64,000 nucleotides of DNA, from positions 16,724,001-16,788,000 of the forward strand of contig NC_058042.1 of NCBI RefSeq assembly GCF_020085105.1. Direction: 5' to 3'. Both the position numbers and the translations under genes were made by a program. This stretch comes from Siniperca chuatsi. Its lineage: Eukaryota; Chordata; Actinopteri; Centrarchiformes; Sinipercidae. The notes beneath the pieces are model-generated. The model saw only the letters and a program-made list of their open reading frames with translations. It made no database searches and was not told the DNA's origin. The stretch's first letter is position 1; each line of letters starts with the position of its first letter. This document shows, one piece after another, positions 1-19,675 of this stretch.

Positions 1-959
1 TATGAATCCAAAAAAGTGTATTACAAAGATTTGGCAGTGATAGCTAAACTGCACTGTGGCTCAATAAAATCCCTCATATACTTATCCACCTGGATAGTCC
101 TCTTCTACTTTAAATTCCATTTGGTCTGAAACCGTCTTACTGCCTTTGTATTTCATTTCTATCAAACCTCATGGAATCTGAGTGTAAACTTTCCACCCAG
201 TACCTGGAACTGCTGGAGAACCCCAGCAGGAGGTGTTTTTCCACTTCATCTAAAAGTGGATGCCAGTAGTTACTGTAGTATTTTCTGCATTCTGTTTTTA
301 CCCCCATACAATGCTGCTGTGACCTTTTTCATTTCATCTCAAAGCAGACGCTGCTTAACCCACATGACTCACTCCATTGAACCCGCAATTTATCTTGTCC
401 TACCTGCCTTATTTCACATACTAGACCATATATAAGGGAACTTTTGGGTAGCTTATTTGAGAGAAAAAAGAAAGAAGTCTTGTTAGATTAGCCCCCTTAT
501 ATTAGCATGTATATTATGTAGATGGTTTATTAGGTAAATTTGACAGTTTTTCACCTCCATTGCAGAAGCTAAAATCATGTTTAAATTTGTATTGGGTGCA
601 TAGTCTCCATCATAATACGCAAGCCTAAATTGCATATGGATGCCATGGTGCAAAAATCCCTTGGTGATTGGAGAATTATCTGATTAGTTGTGGTGACTGA
701 TGTTGCTCTTTCTCATAATCCCTGTGTTTTCTTTGAGATGACTATCTCTGTGCACACAAACTTCAATCAGAGTTCATAAGAAAACGGTACGGTGATCTTA
801 GATACTCTGAGTTCTAAAATTCCAAATCTTATTGATGCCATGGTCCCCACTTAGGTAAAGGTGGTCTCTGGTAATAAAAAAGCACAGTGGAGAAATGCCA
901 CACTGGTAAAAAAAAATAATAAAAGAGAGTGTCCAAAAGCTGAACACGCGAAAAACAAA

Positions 960-1330
960 TCTCCAGGTGCATTATGACATCTAAAGAGAGATTTTGCATT
1001 TACAATTTTGAACTGAGAAAGCTGCAAGGCAGTCCTTCTCTCACATCATTGCCAAAAACAATAATAATGCACGGGCCTTATTTGCTACTGTTGACAGGCT
1101 GACAAACCCTCCTGTGTCAGTAGCTCCTGAACTTTTCTCCATGAAATCAAATAATGAAATTGCCTCATTCTTCACTGACAAAATTCAGAAAATTAGACTA
1201 GCTGTCAGTTTCTCCAAATCAGGTATAGGGTCTGTATTTTCCTTGTGTCCACATAAAACCAATTCAATTAGCATGACCCTATCAGCTATAAAACCTTGGA
1301 AGAAATGTTCATAATTGCATGGCATAACAT
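960..1330 (+). mobile_element. Non-LTR retrotransposon (LINE) ORF fragment
   Basis: The + strand here translates, with frame changes, into the linker between endonuclease and reverse transcriptase common in fish LINE polyproteins. Recognisable pieces are ALFATVDRLTNPP, then APELFSMKSNNEIASFFTDKI, ending in QKIR. There is no start codon, catalytic block or full-length frame, so it is a dead, truncated copy. The 5' part (about 960-1080) needs a different frame from the clean stretch at 1085-1210. Its borders are uncertain and no target duplication was found. The class is recognised from the protein pattern only. Confidence 0.55.
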
Positions 1331-1699
1331 CTAAAATACAAATTCACTAATGCACTGAAGGCACAACTGCTGTTGACCAGAGCATCTGGTCACAGTAACA
1401 CAGTATTTGTGTTATAGTTCTAGAAAAAGGCACACATACAGACTTGGATGAACAGTCCAGGAGCAATCAAGAATATGGCATGCTACAACAACATAATTAT
1501 AGCTGACTGCAGTAGGTGTTTTCTCATTTGATGTATTTCTTACAAACCAGCAAAACCTTCCTATAGATGCCATGATCTTGAGGCCAAGGTTTCCACAGCT
1601 GGTGTGGATCAAATTCCCCTTGACTGCCTGGTATTAAATTGTGTCTCTGTAGATGACATTGCTCTCATGTGGGAAAAATCTCAAGTCTTAACTTACAAG

Positions 1700-4600
1700 T
1701 TTAGAATGTCACTCTGTGTTTTTGCCCTTGGTTTTATTGTTATTGTACTGTCAGACTAGACCCTCCCCTTTTCATTATTTTATCACCCCTTTCTGTGCTT
1801 TTGTATCATTCTGCTTTATCACTTTTCAATCACCTATTGTAGTGCAGAGTATAAACTCAGTGTTGTTCTAGACATATTAATTCTGGAAGTCTTTCCAACA
1901 AAATATATAACAACTTTTTATAACAACAAGAGGAATTATAATGGATTTTGGTCTGCTTAACTCAACTGTTGGATCACAGCGACCTCTTGTGGATAAAACC
2001 TAAAATTAGGATGTGCAGTTATGGGAAAAAATTGCAATAGATGCTTCAGAAAGAGACACACAACAACAAAATGTCCAAGGCAAATTATGATGACATCTCA
2101 GACTAGTTGAGATCATTTTATACTGTAGGTTAAACTGCATGTACAATGCCCCAACACTAACAATTACCAATGTACTGCCATTGTTAACAATGCTACTCCA
2201 CTAAAGCTGTTTTATGTACAATAAGAAACCAGGCCTTACTGGGGAGCTTTCAGGTGTGAAAGGATAACTGTGTGAATGTCCAGTAGAGCATATGAGCATG
2301 CTTAACTTCCCCTGGATAAATTAAGGTGTTACAAAAAGTACAGAGCAGAAACAGTCCCTCTGACTGCTCTACCCATCTCCTGTACAAATTTGCCTTTGAG
2401 ACAATATATTTTTATACAAATGTTTTTGTTTTGCTTATTTATTCACATACTTTATATTACGTTATATTGATTTGCTATACAGACAAGGTCATCATTTACC
2501 CCTTAAACCTCACTAACTCATGATTCTCCCAAAACCAAACCTGCAGAACTTTATTTTGAACTCTAGAAATCCCCTCCTTTCCAAAAACACCATGTCAGGC
2601 TGAATTTTGTGGAAATGTGTATAGGATTTTGCACAAGACATCTACAATATTTCCATTTGATGGCATGTTGCAGCCATAAAAAAATCCATTAAAAAGTTTA
2701 ATATTTCATGCAGTGTGAACATCATTCAACGCAGCAAGTTGATATGGAATATATATATATATATATATATACACATATTTATACAATTATTTACACTTGA
2801 GGACATTAATCAGACTTCACGCAGCTCCCTCTGTTGCCACAAAAGGCTTCGTACAACTTTTTTCACATATGCAGTAGTACCTGTAAACAGACTTTGGTGT
2901 GTAAAATTGGTGTTCACCTGTAAAGAAAGAAATAAGGGGTGAAATGTGTATGTTAAGGAGTTAATCAGATATTCTTATGCTGATAATTATCATGCTGTCT
3001 ATAAGAATGATAGTTATGATTGAGATGATAATGAAGAAAAACTGACCAGTTGGCTGCTGACCCTGCTGGCGGTCTCTTTCTTTGTAGTCTGTGGACTCAA
3101 TGCTCTATATGCACAACAGTGAAGAGATACTAACTACTAACTTGACACCACCACCACCTGTGCTGGGTAGTCAGATGGACATTGCAAAAGTATGTGATAG
3201 ATTGATGTGAGTGTGGGTATCCATTTAAAATGACACTGACAAGACTGGCATATCCCTGTAAACTTGTTTCATGGTGGAATAAAAAACATTTGTTTTGGCA
3301 AAGAAACTGTTGAGTAGCTCCAGGAAGACTTGGATGCACACACATCTGAATGATTTATTGCTGCTCTCCTTCATAAGCAATAAATTGTTGTCCAAACGGT
3401 ATGATTTAGATATGTATTCTATGTGTTTGTTTGGTTTCACTGGCAAAGGTGGGATGATGTCGACAATCTAAATATATCCTATTTCGTTACATGATACCTT
3501 CAAGTGAGGTGACCTCATTTCATGAAAAAAGTAACTCTATTTATAGATTTCTGGGAAAACATTATGTGGCCCTGGTGTCCTTCCATACCTTTAAACATAC
3601 AATACAGAGGCCAGATAAATGAACCTATTGCTTGCTGGATATATAAGAAAATGTGCATACATTCAGAAAAAACACTGGATTAAAATGAAGCAAATTGTAT
3701 TCTATTTACTTTACCACAAAACGCTAAATGAAAAGGAAGTATGGTGAACATGACCGTCTGAAAATCAATGAAAGTGCTTTCAAAACCCTAATATGTATAG
3801 AGGCAGCCTATTTACAGCTCATACTCTTATATATAGTTCAAAGGGACGAGTCATTTTTATGTGCATTACTTTCTTTGTGACGTGACCCAAGTTAATGATT
3901 TGCGTGCAATCCTTCCCATCAATCCCTGTCAAGTCCTCTTGCACACCAGCGGCATACCATTACTGAGATGGCTCACATTTTGACCGTATGAGGTAATGAG
4001 AGCAACTCAGTTGAGTATACTACACATGTACGATGGAGAGAGCTGATAAAGACACAGGTCAGCATCAACTATATGGCCCTATGTACTCTACCCTTGTGTT
4101 TCTCCCAGAGGAGGACCAGCCTGAGCCTGGTGTACTGGCCGGTTATAACAACCTTACACCCTTATATGGATTTGTGTGGAAGATCAGTGATGTTTCCAAT
4201 ACATGGGGGAAATGTTGTTGATCTTATTTACCTAGATAGTAAGTCTGACACTAAATTAGGATATTGACATTTGGGACAATGATATATTCTAATGATAGGG
4301 TAATATAGAACCACTTCAAGTATTGTAACACAGCCATCAAAATACATTTGAACATGAGATAACATGTTGAACTGCTACATTATAAAAAACGATTTGGTAG
4401 TTAAATCATCAATTGAAATGTAAAAATAAAATGAACACCCACCCAGAAAGATATAGGTCCTTCTGTGGCACCTATTCCTTCAGTCATGGCATAGCCATTC
4501 CTTTTCCACATTTAGAAAATGTCTTTCATGGTTACCTAATGCACCTTGTGACACTGTGACAAGGTTATCCACAACCCATACATCATACAACTGCACTGCT

Positions 4601-5550
4601 ACACATTTAAAAAGAACAAGTTAACTGAATGTTTGTCAAAGCATATTTTTGTCAAACGTCCAGTCAACCCATTCTTACTGACATCATGCGTGAGACTACC
4701 GATGTGGCCGCTTATACTGCAAGTTTAAACAAGTGTGCAACATACAGCTGATTTCTTTAAGAAGAGAACATATGTAGAAATTCAAATTTAGCTCCATTTT
4801 TGGGAAACAAAAGCACCAAAAATGGTTGAATGGACATTAACTTCAATGATGTGTTGTTTTAATAAAAATGTGAATAATCAGTTCTTCTTTACATTCGATG
4901 AAGACCAGACATCTGTAACAGCTCCACAGCTGATGCAAGATACAGTAATCGACAGGTTCTACAGTGGGACTTTGTTATGTGGATAATTTGGAAAGTGCAT
5001 GGTGATCTGTAGAAATTCAGTCAAAGTGCAGGTGCAGTCTCCTGACTCTATGAACATCCTGTACTAAATAGTAGTGGCTATCTCTTCTGCGATCTTCTCT
5101 GGTTGAATATAACTATTAATCAGCACTGTACTGGACTGTTTGCTTCGTTCCCTTTGGGCTGGCCCAGTTGCACCTCTTCACGACCTTTAGATGCTTGCAT
5201 GAGGTGAACCATAAAATAAATTGCATTGCTAATAAATTAAGCTTGACAGTCACTGCCATTTCAAAGAGTATATGTTTTCACTGCAGTCCCTCTGCATGAG
5301 ACATATCTAATTAGAGATGACATTTGTTTCACATAGTGTTTCATATGATGCACATAAGCACCAAGTCTCATTATTCAGCACGAAGAGTGAAATTGAACAA
5401 GTTCATAAACAGTGTAACAAACAGGGCACTTTGCAGAGTTGTTGAAAGATGAGTTAGTAGCGAGTGGTGGTGGAGGTGGTGTCATGCAGATGCCTGTCCC
5501 CATCGATGCATTGGAAAAGTGACATCATCATCAACAGTGAAAATGGCTCA
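1700..5550. other. Intergenic DNA upstream of pth, no gene recognised
   Basis: I found no coding exon, RNA gene or clearly bounded mobile element. A short (AT)n tract lies at about 2749-2771. Open frames here are short, overlapping and without family resemblance. In other vertebrates FAR1 is the neighbour on this side of PTH, but no FAR1 exon was seen. Confidence 0.5.
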
Positions 5551-5576
5551 TTGATGACCAGGGGAGGGCTACGCTG

Positions 5577-5584
5577 TATATAAA
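5577..5584 (+). promoter_or_regulatory. TATA box of the pth gene
   Basis: TATATAAA lies about 280 bp before the pth start codon. Transcription would begin about 25-30 bp downstream, near 5607. The first exon would then be noncoding and end at the consensus donor after 5706 (GTAAGA). A noncoding first exon is the usual arrangement of vertebrate PTH genes. Confidence 0.6.
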
Positions 5585-5734
5585 GGAGAGGACCTTCCTT
5601 GCACGAAAGACTGATCAACAAGTTTGACCTTCTTTGCAGCACTGATACAGTACTATCTCAACAAAAACTGCCATACTTTTTCCTGGATATAAGGACAGAA
5701 AATCTGGTAAGAATGGCATGACAGTGGACCAGTA

Positions 5735-5763
5735 TTTAATAATAATAATAATAATAATAATAA
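5735..5763. repeat. (TAA)n microsatellite in pth intron 1
   Basis: About nine tandem AAT/TAA units lie in the intron between the noncoding first exon and the first coding exon of pth. Confidence 0.85.
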
Positions 5764-5858
5764 TTGTACAACTGGATATGATAAAAAGTCTTATATTGAC
5801 AGGCAATGAAATATATTTTCTAGCCACTATTTGATTTTATTTGTTTCAGTTACTCAAC

Positions 5859-6247
5859 ATGTTTTCATTGAGGTGCTTGGAAACACTGGTTCTGATACTC
5901 TTCCTCGCCAGTTTATACATAGAGGCTAAACCACTAAGGTAAATTCTGTTTTTAGTTTGTAAAAAGCAAAGATAAATAATTGATAATGAATAATTATAAA
6001 AAAATAATTCACTGATGATAGAGTTAACAGTGGTATTTTCTATTTCTACAGAAAGAGAACCATCAGTGAGGTACAGCTCATGCACAACGTTCGGGAACAC
6101 AAACAAGTGGGAGAAAGACAGGACTGGCTTCAGGAAAAGTTAAAGGACATAACTGTTGCCAGTGCCAAACCACAGCATGGAGAATCAGGGAATATTAAAA
6201 ATATTTTGCTAAATAATGTTCTTGGATCAAACATGTGGAAAAGCTGA
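5859..6247 (+). CDS. pth: Parathyroid hormone precursor (Pth)
   Basis: Secreted peptide hormone of calcium and phosphate balance, acting through class B receptor Pth1r. Coding exons are 5859-5938 and 6052-6247, joined in phase 2 at GTAAAT/TACAG, giving 91 residues. Residues 1 to about 23 form a hydrophobic signal peptide (LVLILFLASLY). A short propeptide ends at the basic site RKR (27-29). The mature hormone then starts TISEVQLMHN. Residues QLMHN, the acidic/basic helix ERQDWLQEKLKD and the fish-type ASAKPQ segment identify the family. The mature peptide is about 62 residues, against 84 in mammals; fish forms are generally shorter. The start is the first ATG after the splice acceptor at 5849. 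Teleosts have two pth1 paralogues, and I cannot tell from this window which one this is. Its position beside btbd10 matches the human PTH locus. Confidence 0.93.
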
Positions 6248-6630
6248 ATACAATCTATTTGCCACCCTGTATGTTACCAAACAGAAGCAACAAGCAAAGT
6301 TTGAGGATCTGACAGTGAAACACTTTTTTCTAGCTGTTATTATTTTGTATGTTTGTCTTTTTTATTGTTTATTTATTTATTTACATCTGTTTTTATCCAA
6401 TATTTTCTTTATTTAATTTATATTTTGTTGGTATGTTATTTTATTTTTATTTATTTCTTGCTTGTATGTTCTTTCATTTAATTAATTTGTTTACATTCTT
6501 TTGCAAAACTACTAAAGTCAATATCTCAGGCCATCATATGAAAGAAAAAGTAAGCCTTCATACACAAGTTTTAAAAAAAAAAGTTAAATGTTTCCTGTTC
6601 TGACCACAGGTGTCAAAATTCACTATTTAA

Positions 6631-6636
6631 AATAAA
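6631..6636 (+). terminator. pth polyadenylation signal
   Basis: AATAAA lies 384 bp after the pth stop codon and is followed by TG/GT-rich sequence (TGTTGTTTACTG). It is the first canonical signal downstream of the gene. Confidence 0.55.
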
Positions 6637-6659
6637 TGTTGTTTACTGTATATTGTAAT

Positions 6660-8690
6660 GTGCAAATAAGGACCAATTAACAGCTAGTCTTACATGTACT
6701 GTATGTATTGCTTCACTTGCACATTATAGGCATCCCTTCATGTAATTACTTATAGGAATGATTTGTTTGTACTCTAGTTTTAATTGGCACAGTCTTTTTT
6801 GCTTGTCCTTTCCTGGAGAATGAGTCAGATTGTCGTCTTCTCGTCTGCACCTGATTTCTACTACAAATGTCATTAAATTCTTTTTACGAAACTTCTTTTA
6901 AAGACAATTCTCCTTCTAAACTCCTTCACCTCACTCTTTGCTGATTATCATATAAAACATCACCGTTGTTTAGCAGCAAACACAATAAGCTGTTCATCTG
7001 ATTCTGACTCAACTTATTGAATCTAAAATTTCTGGATGATTTTCATTATCTTGCCTTGCATTGCATACAAATAACTCTATGATTTTAGCATATTATGACA
7101 TATCATATATGAAGTAATAAATGACATTGATGTAGCAATAATTTCCACTGTGTACATTGATAAATAATCCAAAGTTCCAAAGTTGTTTTTCTTTTAATTT
7201 AGTTTTCTGTAACATTTCTTCCAATTTAAAAAATCTGTTACATTTTCATCTGTCTGTATCTATTCTAGCAATGCTTGATAAAACAGCCAAGATCTGATGG
7301 TGTAACAGTTGAAATAAATTGATAAATACATGCTTTTTTCTCCATCTCTAATCCTATAATTATCAACTCTAGCCTTTTCTTGTTTCCAGCTTGGTTCTTA
7401 TAGATATTTCATTTGATGTCTATGTGAATTCCCTTGTAAATTCGCCCAGTAATTCAATTAACAATGTCTAAATTGTATTGTGTTGCGTTAATTCTTTCTG
7501 ATGGTGATTTTGCTTCAGACCAGTTGTCCAAATCTGATTTTACCAATTCCATGTGGTTTAGACTATCAGCTCCCCATTCAACTTCTAACACAACTTTTTC
7601 CCATCTTACTGCAAAACATAAAGGACCTTTTTTACCCACTACATTCCTTTACATGTCCTTAGATCTTAACAGACAGGCCTTCCTGCCTTCCCTAATAAAG
7701 ACAAAATACTTCCTCATCTTATTAGAGGTTTCTTATGAGTAAATCTGATTTTCTATCATTTTTTAATCAGCTTATCTATGTGACTACAGCATGACTGTAG
7801 TCTGAATCCATACTCCAAAGTACCTGTTTGAATTACGAGCACTTTCTATTTTTTTCATCATTAAACTTTTTTTGGAAAGAGCTATTTTCATTTTCTCTGA
7901 TCTTAATACAAACCATAGGATGGACAGACCATAAAGATTGTGACAGGAAGTTCACCCGTAGGGATCCAATGTGAGTTGCTTCCTTCTGTATAGCACATTC
8001 TAAAACACTGCTACATTTATTTTGGCTCATTCTCCCACAATAAAGTTTTGGCAAGATGTTGCATGATTTATTTTTGATAATACTTTATGATATCTGTATT
8101 ACCATAATGTGTCATTCAGATTCCATAATTTCCCCAGATTGAAAGAAAATATCATTTCCATTGTAAATAATTATAAACAAAACAATTTGATCCAAACCTC
8201 TTTACTGTTTTCCACAAGGGATAAGAACTTTAGAACTGTTGAATCTTCAAACAAAAAGACTTTAAAAACTTTAGCCTATGTTTGTAACTCTTGTATTTTG
8301 ATAATTTATTTTGTCTAATTTATCATTTTCCTTTGTTAATTTTTTGTTTTCTCCATGACTGTTTATATCCCAGGTATTTGTATTTCCTCATATTTATATT
8401 TTATATGCTTTTGTATGCGCTTACATTTTTTAATAAAGTGACCAAAAAAAGAAAGAAAAAATCAAATCCCATAAGCAACATATCGCGAGACTTGCTAGAG
8501 TCAGTCAACTCGATTCCCTTTTGAGGAAAATGTTAAAATCGTTCTACCAGCTGTTGAAAACAAATCGATCATCTTCAAAACATTTTCATTTTCAAATCCA
8601 AATGTATTTAGAGACGAAGCTAATGTAATTAGAAAGTTGAAGTTTAGCAATAGCTATAAATTCTAGTTTTGTGTGCGTCAGCACGTCAAG
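6660..8690. other. Intergenic DNA between pth and btbd10
   Basis: This is AT-rich sequence with no coding exon or bounded repeat that I can support. A short A-rich stretch follows an AATAAA near 8430. Confidence 0.5.
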
Positions 8691-8730
8691 CCACTAACGG
8701 TCGTCACGTTGGACGTCAGCTGGGTGAGTG
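8690..8730 (+). promoter_or_regulatory. Putative btbd10 promoter / noncoding exon region
   Basis: A locally CpG-richer patch carries two CRE-like cores (TCACGT and GACGTCAG). It is followed at 8724 by a consensus splice donor, GTGAGT. It lies about 560 bp before the btbd10 start codon. A housekeeping-type promoter with a noncoding first exon ending at 8723 is plausible, but no transcript evidence is available. Another promoter nearer 9050-9100 (also CpG-rich) is possible. Confidence 0.3.
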
Positions 8731-9245
8731 AGTGTTTTGAAAGGAGATGGCTGGTTAGCTGGTGAGCGATTGGAATTACACTACAGCGGAAAACGTAGCC
8801 AACTGGGTAGCTATTTTTTATATTTTGCTATATCTGCTTAGAATATGACAGCCGTTATGTCAGTACTGTTGGGAAAACTTCACTAGCCACACAGCTGTCT
8901 CAGATTATTATGTTAATGGTGTTAGTTAATCTAGCTAGCAACGCCAGCTAATGTTAGCTGGCTACGTATGCTAACACAGCAAGCTAGCTAACCTAATCGT
9001 AGGCTGACTCAGTCTGACAGCAACGTTGACAAGATTTTGTGCTGAGGTGTATAATACTCCACACATTTAACGTCAACGACAACCGCGGTCACCCGGCCTC
9101 GTTTATTTTGAAGTCGACAGCACACATGAACTCACTGACAAACTATTGTGTTAGCTGACAGCAGCTAGCCCGTGGTTTGCTAGGGGCTGATCAGGGGATC
9201 GAACTGACTTGTTGATTTCACCATTAGCCAGATTATGAACGGTGA

Positions 9246-15975
<6,730 letters not shown>

Positions 15976-16720
15976 GGACACACTGGTCCTCTTTCAATGC
16001 CTCTGCCCTCTCTCCTACTCCTCTAGTCCTACTCCCAGCATGCTGCAGCATGGAGCGCCAGGGGCACCATAACCATATTGCCTTGACACCTCCTTTGCAG
16101 CCTTAGAGCCTCAAGAACCTGGTTGACTGTATGTAGAAAATGAAACACGAGGGACATAAGACTGGTGAAAGGAAAAGTTAACTATTATTTTCATTTAGTT
16201 TTTTACTTGACCAAAGGAATTTATTTTTATGTTTGGGGGGAAAAAATAGTAAAACACTTATTATTAACATTATTATTTACAATGTTATTGTACTTTCATT
16301 TGATGGGTTTGGCTGAGCACTGTTGTGGTGTCACTGTTTTCTCACAATTAATTTCACTGATAAGTTTGATTTTGACTCTTGTGTGGCCTAACTACTAAAT
16401 GTGCTTTGGGGGAAAGAATACAAGACTTGCTATTAAAAAAAAAAAAAAAAGAGAGTGACTTTCGGGTCATGGAGAAAATCAGTTATCACCTTGTCGTGAT
16501 CTCCAGTTGAACTCCTCTCAGATGTCTTGTATGAAAAAATATCTTGTAATTGGGTATGTAGTCATTGGCTGGATTTGATATGTGATGTTTTGCTCCTCCC
16601 CGCAGCCAAGATATTAAGCAGAGCACAGGCTGTTGTGGTCAGAATCTTTTTGTGCAAAGCTTGAAATTGTTGTTTAAAAATAAAAACGTAAAATCATCAA
16701 ATAAAGATATCAAAATAACA
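15976..16720 (+). other. btbd10 3' untranslated region
   Basis: Sequence after the btbd10 stop. It contains an internal A-run at about 16434-16450. Two AATAAA signals near 16679 and 16700 probably mark the transcript end at roughly 16,720. No other gene lies between here and the bmal1 remnant. Confidence 0.5.
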
Positions 16721-16739
16721 TTTTTGTATATTTGATCCT

Positions 16740-18290
16740 TGATTGTAAAACATGATGTGATGAATAAGAAAGGAAGTGAGTGAACAGTGTACACTTAAGA
16801 GGGACAGCTTACCCAGAATGGATCACAATCTTTCATCATTTCCTTTGCACAATGAATAAAAGCAAGATTTACAGAGATGCAGATACTTGTGCTGCCAGTA
16901 TGCATTTGCCACCAAGGGGATATTAATTTCCAGAGTCTAGAAGCAAACTAAAAAGAGCTTTTATCTATGGACCTGGCGCAGACTATGCTTGGATGAAAAC
17001 CAAGGAATTAAAAAAAATTAATACAACTTGGCTTTTGCTTTAATTACAGATAATATGCTTTATCCAGTTAAAGCAGGAGCAAAAACCAAAAATGGATTCA
17101 ATACTAAAAAAAAATGCAGTAATGCAAGAATCAACCAGAGTTTTATGTGCTTGCCTTAGGCTTATCATAACAAAATGCTAAATGATTGCACGGGACAACT
17201 TAAAGGAGAACCTCATGTGAAGAAAGATCTTTTAGCATTCCTCTTTTTGAGTTTTTATCTGCCCCAAGGGTTACTTATCTTTTTTGTTCCTTCTTTACCT
17301 CCTCGTTATGGCAGAGAAACATTTCTTTGTTCAAAATATCACAATGTCTTGTAGCTGTCTCTGCATTTTCTGATGTACCTGGTACCAGAACACCTTTCAA
17401 TGATTGATAATTGACTTTGTAGTCATATTGTCCGATATAATACCCTAAGTCTTGGACGCTTGGCTGAAGATAGGAGCAGAGCTGTCAGCTCATCACCACA
17501 TGGTGCTGAGTTGGATCAGGTGGTGAAGGAAGTCAGTGCTCAGACCTGCTGTTCCAATGAAAACACTTCCTTCCATCTCTGAGCCATGTCCTTTGCTCTT
17601 GGGCTTCCTCCTCCTCTGCTGCAGGTAACCTATGATAAGGGCCTACCAGGTATGGCAGACATGCAGGCCGCATAATCTGTAATCACACCAGTTTCAAGTC
17701 TTGACCTCCTTTAGCTTGTCCTGAAGACTGAGGCCCAGAGCCCTCAGGATAAACCTCTTGTGAAGGCTCCAGTGCTTCAAAAACATCCTCTTCAGCCTGA
17801 CCTGACCTTGTTTTGTTGAGTAGTCTTGTGCTTGGTTGCCTCTCTCCTTCTCCCTGGCCATATTCTTCACCCTCCCCCCACCAGGTTCTCCAGATCCACA
17901 GACACCACAGATGACACGGCCTCCTCGAACAAACTTTTCACCAGGTGAAACAAACGTGCAGTTATTTATGAAAGTAACCAATCTACAATATTTTATTTCT
18001 CACTTTTCATTTTTAATGCTAATTTAATTGGCATTGTTAAAGGCAAAGGTGTTCAATTTTAAAATTTCCACTCCCCTCTTACCCTGAATTCTCACTCTGC
18101 AAGTAGTCATTTGGATGAAATATGGTGCTACATATTATCTAGAGTCAGCTGTCATCAACTGTCAGGCAATCTATACCCACATATTAAACCAGTATGAATT
18201 CAAGATAATTGTCATTTCACACTGAAAGTAATGGGACTAAGGAGACAAAAAGTCATTTTTCCACATTTTTATCATCTGTCAAATCTTTAA
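16740..18290 (-). other. Convergent spacer; expected bmal1 C-terminal exons not recognisable
   Basis: If the bmal1 copy were complete, exons for its C-terminal transactivation domain would lie here on the - strand. I saw none of the hallmark segments (GRMIAEEIMEIHRI, or the final FSDLPWPL). A GC-richer stretch at 17470-17950 has a 95-codon open frame on the - strand with no resemblance to BMAL1 in any frame. The region may hold eroded exons or only UTR. Confidence 0.35.
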
Positions 18291-18300
18291 AGTGTCTTAA

Positions 18301-18493
18301 AGACGGTGTAGTCCCTCATTCGTCCAGGAGTGTTCCATCGTAGAAAAGGTTTCAGTCGTAGTCATCTGGACACTGTTTTCAGAATCAAGACGTTTCGGAA
18401 GTCATTCTCAATTGTGAGACTTCCGGATGGGAGCCGAAACGTCTTGATTCTGAAAACAGTGTCCAGATGACTACAACTGAAACCTTTTCTATG
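18301..18493. mobile_element. Palindromic Penelope-like (PLE) terminal fragment, with 12-bp target duplication
   Basis: Two near-perfect inverted arms (18342-18398 and 18434-18490, one mismatch) surround a 35-bp centre. They match the terminal arms of the longer element at 22213-23181. The left outer end (18301-18341) matches the right outer end of that element. Identical direct repeats AAAGTGTCTTAA flank the insertion at 18289-18300 and 18494-18505. It carries no coding sequence. The insertion lies just downstream of the last recognisable bmal1 exon. Confidence 0.75.
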
Positions 18494-18970
18494 AAAGTGT
18501 CTTAAACATTTAAAAGTCTTAAAAACAACTATCAGTACCGCACCTGCTTTATTATCATTTAAAAGGGTCAATATTAGTCAGAAGATGGTTATACCTCTGC
18601 ATTTCCAACAATTCCTTTGCACCACGAATACTATGCACTGTTTGGAGATCCAGCCTCCCTTCACCTGCAACAACACAAGGCTGTAAGATGTGTTATGTAC
18701 TGCTTTGCTTTGGTGATTGAGATTAAACCAAAATACTCATAGTAGAGGGCTGTCTCATTGTCACCTGGCATCAGTATGGTGGCCATTGTGTTTCTGGAGG
18801 CAGGCTGATAATGACTGCTTTGTCAATGAAAAAGTAAAACAACGAAGAAAGATTCATGACTGTGTATCATGTCACAGCTCTAAATAGTAACTGAACTGCT
18901 TAACCTACAGTAGTCACACAGTAACTTTGCAGATAACCTGAATCTATTCTGCACTTTATTTATGTCTAGT

Positions 18971-19675
18971 CATGCTAGCAGCTAGTGGCTCTAAGGATGG
19001 CAGTGTAGGTCTGCCAGTCGGTCGGTCCACCACTTTGGTCCAAGCTGAAATATCTTGACAACTATTAAATAGATTGCCATGAAATTTACAACAGGTATTT
19101 GAGGTTCCTAGACAATACATTATACTGATTTTGGTGATCCTCTGACTTGTCCACTAACACCACCAGCAGGTCAAAATTTGGATTGGCACAAAATTGGCAC
19201 AAAATTTGATACAGACATTCATGGTGCCCAGATAATGTACCCTGCTGACTTTGATCATCCTCTGACTTTTCCTCTGACGCCACCATGAGATTGACTTTTT
19301 AGTTCTTTATTGAAATATCTATTTAATATCAAATGGTTTGTTGTGAAATGTGGTGCACACATGTATGGTCCCCAGAAAATTCATTGTAATAACTTTGATC
19401 TCCTGACTTTTCATTAAGGGCCATCAAAAGGTCAAAATTAAATTTTGTCCAATACTTTGGTTTATGACCAAATACCTGCAAAACTATGACATTTAGCCTC
19501 AGCTGTACTTTGCGTTCAGTGCTAATTAGCACATTTGTATGCTAACACGCTAAACCAATATGGTAAACATTATGCCTGCTAAACATCAACATGCTAGCAT
19601 TGTCATTGTAAGCACGTTAGCATGCTGATGTGAGCATTTAGATCAAATACAGCCTCACAGAGACACTAGCATGGC
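18971..19675. repeat. Dispersed DNA-transposon-like repeat, copy 1
   Basis: Sequence starting near CATGCTAGCAG and ending ACTAGCATG shares long stretches with 39396-39935. Shared pieces include TCCACCACTTTG, CAACTGT/ACTATTggATnGATTGCCA-type text, 'GCTAACACnCTAA' and 'ACAGCCTCACAGAG'. Short inverted ends (AGCCATGCTAGC type) suggest a non-autonomous DNA element. It lies in an intron of the bmal1 remnant. Confidence 0.6.

Noticed and set aside
17694..17981. 95-codon open frame on the - strand, considered as the bmal1 C-terminal exon
   Set aside because: No frame shows the BMAL1 C-terminal motifs. It is a GC-rich stretch without family resemblance.
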